Assembly: GCA_002159155.1 (NCBI GenBank)
Contig: LZRQ01000130.1
Location: forward strand, 1-10,052
Source: Firmicutes bacterium ZCTH02-B6
Lineage (GTDB): Bacteria; Bacillota; Limnochordia; Limnochordales; ZCTH02-B6
Direction of reading: 5' to 3'
DNA length: 10,052 nucleotides
Made by a program: the position numbers and the translations under genes. This document shows, piece after piece, positions 5,743-10,052 of the stretch (position 1 is its first letter; each line of letters starts with the position of its first letter). Under the pieces are notes generated by a model, which did not search any database, was not told where the DNA came from, and saw nothing but the letters and a program-made list of their open reading frames with translations.

Positions 5743-7028
5743 ACTTCCGCCTCCACCCGGATCACGTTGCTGACTTGGCGCACCACCGGCAACCGGCTAA
5801 TCTGCGCCAACGCCCGGCGGATGTTGGCCTCCTGGACCTCATGGGTCACGAACACAAGATCCACCGGGTCCTCAAGTCTGCCTTTCTGGATCACGGAATC
5901 GATGCTGACGTCGTTTTCCCCAAAGGCCGCCGCGATCTTGGCCAACACCCCCGGTCGGTCCACGACCTTGAGCGAGACGTAGTACCGGGAAACCGTCTCC
6001 TCAATGGGTTTGATGGGGAGCTGAGCCGCCGGCGGCTGCAGTCGCCCGTTGCCGCCGAAGCGTAGCCGTCGCACCGCGTCCACAAGATCCGCGACCACTG
6101 CGCTCCCCGTCGGCAGGCTGCCTGCGCCACGCCCGTAAAACATGAGCTCGCCGACCGCGTCTCCCCGCACAAAAATGGCGTTGAAGACGTCGGTGACGGC
6201 GGCCAGCGGGTGGGCCGCCGGGATGAAGGCCGGATGAACTCGCACCTCCAGCCTCCCCTCGTGCTCCCGGGCAATGGCCAACAGCTTGATCTCGTAGCCG
6301 AGCTCCCGGCCGTAGCGGATATCCTCTGGCGTGATGCGGGTGATGCCCTCGCAGTAAACGTCCTCGACCCGCACCGGGGTTTCAAACGCCAGCGAGGCCA
6401 AAATCGCGATCTTGAAAGCTGCGTCGTAGCCTTCCACGTCAGACGCCGGATCGGCCTCCGCATACCCCAGCGCCTGGGCCTCCCGCAGCACTTCCGCAAA
6501 CGGCATGCCTTCGCGGCTCATGCGGGTGAGCACGTAATTGGTCGTGCCGTTGATGATGCCGACGATGGCCTGCACCCGGTTGGCGGCCAAACTTTCGCGC
6601 AGCGGCTTGATGATGGGTATCCCGCCAGCCACGCTCCCCTCAAAAAACAGGTCGACCCCACGGCGGGCGGCCAGGGACAAGAGCTCCGGCCCGTGCTTAG
6701 CCAGCACTTCCTTGTTGGCGGTGATGACGGGCTTGCCGTTGTCGACAGCGGCCGCGATCAGGTCGCGGGCCGGATCAACCCCGCCCATGACCTCGATGAC
6801 GATGTCGACGCTTGGGTCGCTGACGACCTCCCAGGGGTCGGTCGTGAGCAGGGCCTCATCAAGGGATACCGTCCGATACTTTTTCAGATCCCGCACCGCG
6901 ACGCGCCGCACCTCGATGAGAGCACCGGCGCGCGCCGCGATGCGCTCGGCGTTGGCCTGCAAGATGGAGAGCACACCGCTGCCCACGGTGCCGCATCCCA
7001 GCAGGCCGACCTGCACTGGTTTTTCCAC
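5739..7028 (-). CDS. hom: Homoserine dehydrogenase with C-terminal ACT domain
   Basis: The enzyme reduces aspartate semialdehyde to homoserine with NAD(P)H, the branch point to threonine and methionine. The 429 residues begin with a Rossmann fold, VGLLGCGTVGSGV, with GxGxxG at 11-16. TANKEVLAKHG is at 103-113, GGIPIIKPLRE at 135-145, NGTTNYVLTRM at 160-170, and the family signature GYAEADPASDVEGYDAAFKI (188-207) carries the active-site Asp and Lys residues. From about 348 an ACT domain (VSLKVVDRPGVLAKIAAAFG) should bind threonine for feedback inhibition. The start is a GTG at 7028, with GGGAGG eight bases upstream. It is the first gene of the hom-thrC-thrB-lysC operon, about 29 bases from the predicted transcription start, leaving no room for an attenuator or T-box leader. 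Confidence 0.96.
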   Translation of the reverse strand: MEKPVQVGLLGCGTVGSGVLSILQANAERIAARAGALIEVRRVAVRDLKKYRTVSLDEALLTTDPWEVVSDPSVDIVIEVMGGVDPARDLIAAAVDNGKPVITANKEVLAKHGPELLSLAARRGVDLFFEGSVAGGIPIIKPLRESLAANRVQAIVGIINGTTNYVLTRMSREGMPFAEVLREAQALGYAEADPASDVEGYDAAFKIAILASLAFETPVRVEDVYCEGITRITPEDIRYGRELGYEIKLLAIAREHEGRLEVRVHPAFIPAAHPLAAVTDVFNAIFVRGDAVGELMFYGRGAGSLPTGSAVVADLVDAVRRLRFGGNGRLQPPAAQLPIKPIEETVSRYYVSLKVVDRPGVLAKIAAAFGENDVSIDSVIQKGRLEDPVDLVFVTHEVQEANIRRALAQISRLPVVRQVSNVIRVEAEV

Positions 7029-7063
7029 AGGTGCTTCCTCCCGGGGGGCGTGTAACTTTCAGG

Positions 7064-7092
7064 ATTATAACATGTTCCCTGAGGTGAATAAA
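7064..7092 (-). promoter_or_regulatory. Promoter of the hom-thrC-thrB-lysC operon
   Basis: On the - strand TGTTATAAT gives a perfect -10 (TATAAT, complement of 7064-7069) with the extended TG motif. Exactly 17 bases upstream is TTTATT (complement of 7087-7092), a modest -35. Transcription would start near 7057, then GGGAGG and the hom GTG follow. The short A+T-rich stretch stands out in GC-rich DNA. Confidence 0.72.
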
Positions 7093-7135
7093 GAGCGACC
7101 GAAAGGTGAATAAACCGCGGCCAAAGCTGAATAAA
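7083..7135 (-). repeat. Three phased TTTATTCA(C/G)C boxes upstream of hom
   Basis: On the + strand the boxes read GGTGAATAAA (7083-7092), GGTGAATAAA (7105-7114) and GCTGAATAAA (7126-7135), with starts 22 and 21 bases apart, about two helical turns. The first and third share 15 identical bases (TGAATAAAGAGCGAC). The box nearest hom coincides with the -35 element. The array could be an operator for a threonine-responsive regulator or repeated sigma contacts. The far box also serves as the U tract of the hup terminator, so local duplication of that tail is another explanation. Confidence 0.55.
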
Positions 7136-7185
7136 GAGCGACACCGGCCCCCGCCCCACACAGGCGGAACGGCTGCCGGTGTCGC
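7130..7185 (-). terminator. Intrinsic terminator of hup
   Basis: GCGACACCGGC (7138-7148) and GCCGGTGTCGC (7175-7185) form a perfect 11-bp stem, with a second small stem CCGCC/GGCGG (7151-7155, 7163-7167) in its loop. On the - strand it is followed by TCTTTATT. It begins 27 bases after the hup stop, so it should separate hup from the hom operon. Confidence 0.78.
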
Positions 7186-7212
7186 GCCAGGGGATGGCCG
7201 TGACCAGTTGGC

Positions 7213-7488
7213 CTACTTGGCCACCGAATCCTTGAGAGCCTTCCCAGCTTTGAACGCAGGAATCTTGCGGGCCGAGATCTGGATGTCGGCACCCGTTTGG
7301 GGATTGCGCCCCCGCCGGGCGGCCCGCTCGCGCACTTCAAAGGTGCCGAAACCGACGATCTGCACCCGCTCGCCGCCGGCCAGCGCTTCAGTGACCGCTT
7401 CGAACAGCGCGTCCACCGCCTTGCCGGCGTCCTTCTTGGTCAAGCCGCTTTTGGCGGCCACGCGATCGACCAGTTCCGCTTTGGTCAA
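7213..7488 (-). CDS. hup: HU-type histone-like DNA-binding protein
   Basis: HU forms dimers that bend and compact chromosomal DNA. Starting at TTG 7488 the protein has 91 residues, the normal HU length, and begins with TKAELVDRVAAKSGLTKKDA. The DNA-binding beta-arm signature is VGFGTFEVRERAARRGRNPQTGADIQI (split here as VGFGTFEVRERAARRG at 45-60 and RNPQTGADIQI at 61-71); Pro63 is the usual intercalating residue. The TTG start is chosen because AAGGGAGGTGA (complement of 7494-7504) ends five bases before it. An in-frame GTG lies inside that ribosome binding site and cannot be the start. The frame stays open far upstream without HU similarity. It follows spoIVA as in Bacillus and Clostridia, but a terminator lies between, so it probably has its own promoter, which I could not identify clearly. 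Confidence 0.95.
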   Translation of the reverse strand: MTKAELVDRVAAKSGLTKKDAGKAVDALFEAVTEALAGGERVQIVGFGTFEVRERAARRGRNPQTGADIQISARKIPAFKAGKALKDSVAK

Positions 7489-7493
7489 GCCCG

Positions 7494-7504
7494 TCACCTC
7501 CCTT
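7494..7504 (-). promoter_or_regulatory. Strong ribosome binding site that fixes the TTG start of hup
   Basis: AAGGGAGGTGA nearly matches the full anti-Shine-Dalgarno sequence and sits five bases before TTG. It decides for a 91-residue HU and against the upstream GTG and the 155-residue reading. Confidence 0.8.
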
Positions 7505-7570
7505 CCCGGCTCCCCGGTTTGCCGCCATCTGGAACCGTAGGTTGTCCAATTCCTGTGCGGTCCATGAGCA

Positions 7571-7637
7571 CAAAAGAAACGCCGGGGGCCCGACAGGGCT
7601 AGTTTCGCCCCTGCGAGGCCCGTTCCTGCCGGCGTTT
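7571..7637 (-). terminator. Long multi-stem terminator after spoIVA
   Basis: Outer arms AAACGCCGG (7577-7585) and CCGGCGTTT (7629-7637) pair perfectly; inside, GGGCC/GGCCC (7586-7590, 7617-7621) and CAGGG/CCCTG (7594-7598, 7609-7613) stack on, ending in a 10-base loop. On the - strand the stem is followed by CTTTTG. It lies about 94 bases after the spoIVA stop and should end that transcript, or act as an attenuator if hup is read through from upstream. Confidence 0.7.
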
Positions 7638-7730
7638 GCGGACAAACCCAGGGATTTCCTGCAGTTGAAGCAGGTTTCAAGAAACTTGGTCTGAAATTTG
7701 AGACTCCTCGGCAACGTGTTGGCCTGCGGG

Positions 7731-9206
7731 CTACAGGATGAAGCAGATGAGCCCGCCGCTGCCCTCGTTAATAATCTTGGTCAACGTCTCTTGCAGCTTC
7801 TTTTGGGCATGCTCCGGCATGCGGTGCAGCTTGCTCTGGATACCTTCGCGCACGAGATCCTGCAGCGACTTGCCCAGGAAGTCCGAGTTCCAGACGCTGC
7901 CCGGGTCTTTCTCAAACTCCTCGGTCAAATAGCGGACGAACTCTTCTCCCTGCTTTTCGGTGCCGACGAAGGGCGTGACCTCCGTGTAGATGTCCGCCCG
8001 CACCATGTGGATAGACGGGGCGCCGGCGCGCAGCTTCACGCCGAACCGGCCGCCCTGGCGGATGATTTCGGGTTCGTCGAAGGCGATATCCTCCAGCGAC
8101 GGCGTCACGATCCCGTAGCCCGCCGTACGGACGTCGGCCAAGGCCGCCGCCACCTTGTCGTACTCCCGCTTGGCCACGGCCAAATCCTGCATGAGCCTGA
8201 CCAGGTGGTGGTCGCCGGCCACCTGAAATCCCGTCATTTCCGCCAGCACCTTGTAGAAAAGCGCCCGGCGCGTGCCGACCTCCACTGTGGCGGTGCCTTG
8301 GCCCAGCTCCATCTGTTTGAGGGTGACGGTCTCCACAAACTCGTAGGCCGCCAACGACGCCACCGCCTGCTCCACATCCCGCAGGCGCTCCACCGGTGCG
8401 ATGGTTTCCCACGCCGCATCCAGGAACTGCCGCCGCAACGGGTGATCAGCCGGGAGCTCGTCGATCCACGCCGGCAGGCGCACCGACAGTTCCTGCACCG
8501 GGAACTCAAAGAGAATCTCATGCAGTACGTCCAGCGCGTCCTGCTGGCTCATGCGCAGGCAGTTGATGGGCACCACCGTCACGCCGTACTGCTGGCTCAG
8601 CTCCTCCGCCAGCTCCTGAACACTCCGGGCCTCGGGCTCCACCGAGTTTAACAGGACGAGGAACGGCTTGCCCAACGCCTTTAGCTCGTTGATGACCCGC
8701 TGCTCCGCCTCCACGTACGCCTGGCGCGGCAAATCGGCGACGGTACCGTCGGTGGTGATGACGATGCCGATGGTCGCATGCTCCTCAATGACCTTGCGGG
8801 TGCCAAGTTCGGCGGCTTCCTGGAAAGGAATGTCCCGGTCAAACCACGGCGTGCGCACCAGGCGGGGCCCCTGCTCGTCCTCATAGCCCCGCGCGCCCGG
8901 GACCGTATAGCCGACGCAGTCGACGAGCCGCACACGGGCGCGCGCACCGTTGAATTCGAGCGTCACGGGCTGATCAGGCACAAACAGGGGCTGTGTGGTC
9001 ATGATCGTGCGCCCGGCGCCGCTTTGCGGGAGCTCATCTTGAGCCCGCTGGCGGTCGTAGGCGTCCTTGATCCGGGGGAGGACCAAGAGGTCCATGAAGC
9101 GCTTGATGAAGGTCGACTTCCCGGTGCGCACCGGGCCGACGACGCCGATGAAGACGTCTCCGGACGTGCGGACTGCGATGTCCTGAATCACGTCCAGTTT
9201 CTCCAC
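7731..9206 (-). CDS. spoIVA: SpoIVA, stage IV sporulation morphogenetic ATPase of the spore coat
   Basis: SpoIVA polymerises on the outer forespore membrane in the mother cell, driven by ATP hydrolysis, and forms the base on which the coat assembles and to which cortex formation is tied. From GTG 9206 the protein has 491 residues (B. subtilis: 492) and starts VEKLDVIQDIAVRTSGDVFI. The Walker A motif GPVRTGKST (24-32) puts Lys30 at the known position. The threonine sensor pair is Thr70-Thr71 in GRTIMTTQP, and RLVDCVGY (Asp96) is the Walker B. The C-terminus GSGGLICFIL matches the conserved tail that contacts SpoVM and the membrane. The GTG is chosen because GGAGG lies nine bases upstream and the family begins there; the frame runs open 37 codons further without similarity. 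Expression by mother-cell sigma E is expected from the family. Confidence 0.97.
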   Translation of the reverse strand: MEKLDVIQDIAVRTSGDVFIGVVGPVRTGKSTFIKRFMDLLVLPRIKDAYDRQRAQDELPQSGAGRTIMTTQPLFVPDQPVTLEFNGARARVRLVDCVGYTVPGARGYEDEQGPRLVRTPWFDRDIPFQEAAELGTRKVIEEHATIGIVITTDGTVADLPRQAYVEAEQRVINELKALGKPFLVLLNSVEPEARSVQELAEELSQQYGVTVVPINCLRMSQQDALDVLHEILFEFPVQELSVRLPAWIDELPADHPLRRQFLDAAWETIAPVERLRDVEQAVASLAAYEFVETVTLKQMELGQGTATVEVGTRRALFYKVLAEMTGFQVAGDHHLVRLMQDLAVAKREYDKVAAALADVRTAGYGIVTPSLEDIAFDEPEIIRQGGRFGVKLRAGAPSIHMVRADIYTEVTPFVGTEKQGEEFVRYLTEEFEKDPGSVWNSDFLGKSLQDLVREGIQSKLHRMPEHAQKKLQETLTKIINEGSGGLICFIL

Positions 9207-9326
9207 GCCCTCGTCCCTCCTCCTGTCCCAGTTGCCGGGCGGCCTGCGGGGCGGCAAAGTAGCCAAGCCCCGGGACGGTACATGTATATGTCCGGGGGAG
9301 GGGCGTAGAACAAGCACCGCCGCGGC
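9207..9326 (-). promoter_or_regulatory. Gap between der and spoIVA, likely holding the spoIVA promoter
   Basis: This 120-base gap should hold a sigma E promoter if spoIVA is controlled as in other spore formers. The one A+T-rich patch, ACATATACATGTAC on the - strand (about 9278-9292), includes CATATACA, a partial match to the sigma E -10 (CATACANT). I see no convincing -35 at the right distance. The ribosome binding site GGAGG lies near its end. In many relatives gpsA sits in this position; here there is none. Confidence 0.3.
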
Positions 9327-10052
9327 TCACGACGGCGACGGGCGGAAAACCAGGCGGATGGGCGTGCCCTCCAGGGGCACGGCCTCGCGGATCCGCCGCT
9401 CCAGGTAGCGGCGGTAGTTCTCGACCAGCAGTTTCGGGTCGTTGACGAAGACCAGGAAGGTGGGCGGCCCGCGGCGGACCTGGGTGGCGTAGCGGATGCG
9501 CAGCCGCCGGCCCTTGACCGACGGCGGGTGATGCCGCTCCACCGCATCCTGGAGGATGCGGTTCAGCAGGCCGGTGCCCACGTCGCGGGTGTAGGCCTTG
9601 TAGACCTGGCGGATGACCCCGGGCAGGCGGCTGATGCCCCGGCCGGTCAGGGCTGACGTGAACACGATGGGGGCGTAGTCCACCTGGGGCAGGCGGTCGC
9701 GGATGCGCTGGCGGACGGCGTCGGCCGTGCCCTGCCGGGCGTCCACCAGATCCCACTTGTTGACCACGATGATCAGCGCCCGGCCGGCGTCCTCGGCCAG
9801 GTTGACGATGCGCCGGTCCTGCTCCGTCAGCAGTTCGGCGGCGTCCATCAGCACCAGGGCCACATCGGCCCGCTCCAGGGCACGCCGGGCCCGGACCACG
9901 CTGTAGTACTCCACCGCCTCGCTGACCCGCGCCTGCCGCCGGAGCCCCGCGGTGTCGATCAGGACGAAGCGGTCGCCGTCGTATTCCCAGGCCACGTCCA
10001 CGGCGTCGCGGGTGGTGCCGGGCACGTCACTGACGATGACCCGGTCCTGCCC
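9327..10052 (-). CDS. der: Ribosome-assembly GTPase Der (EngA), C-terminal 241 residues
   Basis: Der is a double GTPase that helps assemble the 50S ribosomal subunit. The frame is open to the window end, so only the second GTPase domain from its G2 region and the KH-like domain are seen. GTPase motifs in order are VPGTTRDA (G2), DTAGLRR (G3), NKWDLV (G4) and TSALTGRG (G5); the P-loop of this domain and the whole first domain lie outside. The KH-like part follows from about VYKAYTRDVGTGLLNRIL, with PPTFLVFVNDPKLL and the ending NYRRYLERRIREAVPLEGTPIRL. The family's IAGTTRD is here VPGTTRD. The full protein should be about 435-440 residues. The gene leads into spoIVA and hup, the usual order in spore formers, and looks even richer in G+C than its neighbours. 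Confidence 0.95.
   Translation of the reverse strand, partial: GQDRVIVSDVPGTTRDAVDVAWEYDGDRFVLIDTAGLRRQARVSEAVEYYSVVRARRALERADVALVLMDAAELLTEQDRRIVNLAEDAGRALIIVVNKWDLVDARQGTADAVRQRIRDRLPQVDYAPIVFTSALTGRGISRLPGVIRQVYKAYTRDVGTGLLNRILQDAVERHHPPSVKGRRLRIRYATQVRRGPPTFLVFVNDPKLLVENYRRYLERRIREAVPLEGTPIRLVFRPSPS

Noticed and set aside
7083..7135. The three boxes as a small CRISPR array
   Set aside because: The repeated part is only 10-15 bases, the period is 21-22 bases, there are three units and no cas genes.
7489..7680. N-terminal extension of HU to a 155-residue protein
   Set aside because: The extension has no HU similarity, runs through the spoIVA terminator, and the strong ribosome binding site points to TTG 7488.
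7698..8651. Long + strand open frame of 317 codons opposite spoIVA
   Set aside because: It is the antisense reading of a GC-rich, well-conserved gene; no ribosome binding site and no independent support.
9207..9317. 37-codon N-terminal extension of SpoIVA
   Set aside because: SpoIVA proteins begin at the VEKLDV segment, GGAGG precedes that GTG, and the extension covers the probable promoter.

Overview
The window looks like a chromosomal segment of a GC-rich, spore-forming member of the Bacillota (Firmicutes). The evidence is a full-length SpoIVA, the conserved order der - spoIVA - hup, strong AGGAGG-type ribosome binding sites, and frequent GTG/TTG starts in GC-rich DNA. High-GC lineages such as Symbiobacterium, Thermaerobacter or Limnochordia would fit, but the sequence alone does not fix the genus.

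Left edge (1-604): the 5' part of an ISLre2-type (UPF0236) transposase runs leftward out of the window. Its ribosome binding site can be covered by an inverted repeat. Behind it is a gene-free stretch with a perfect 24-bp palindrome. Next (605-2311, + strand) comes formate-tetrahydrofolate ligase (fhs), complete, but with a conserved folate-stacking tryptophan replaced by valine. A hairpin straddles its stop codon.

Centre (2430-7092, - strand): a compact aspartate-family operon, hom - thrC - thrB - lysC. Each of the three junctions is a 4-bp ATGA stop/start overlap. It makes homoserine and threonine and contains the aspartate kinase that feeds the pathway. lysC carries a strong internal ribosome binding site before an in-frame GTG at codon 247, which predicts a separate regulatory beta subunit. 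The operon has a clear promoter (extended -10, TATAAT) preceded by three phased TTTATTCA boxes spaced 21-22 bp.

Right side (7130-10052, - strand): der (C-terminal half only, cut by the window end), spoIVA (spore coat basement ATPase), and hup (91-aa HU protein with a TTG start). Terminator hairpins follow spoIVA and hup, so the sporulation/chromosome genes and the threonine operon should be separate transcription units although they are codirectional.

I see no CRISPR array, tRNA, rRNA, prophage or defence system. Most of the window is ordinary core metabolism. The unusual points are the lysC internal start, the box array before hom, the altered folate pocket in Fhs, and the structure over the IS ribosome binding site.
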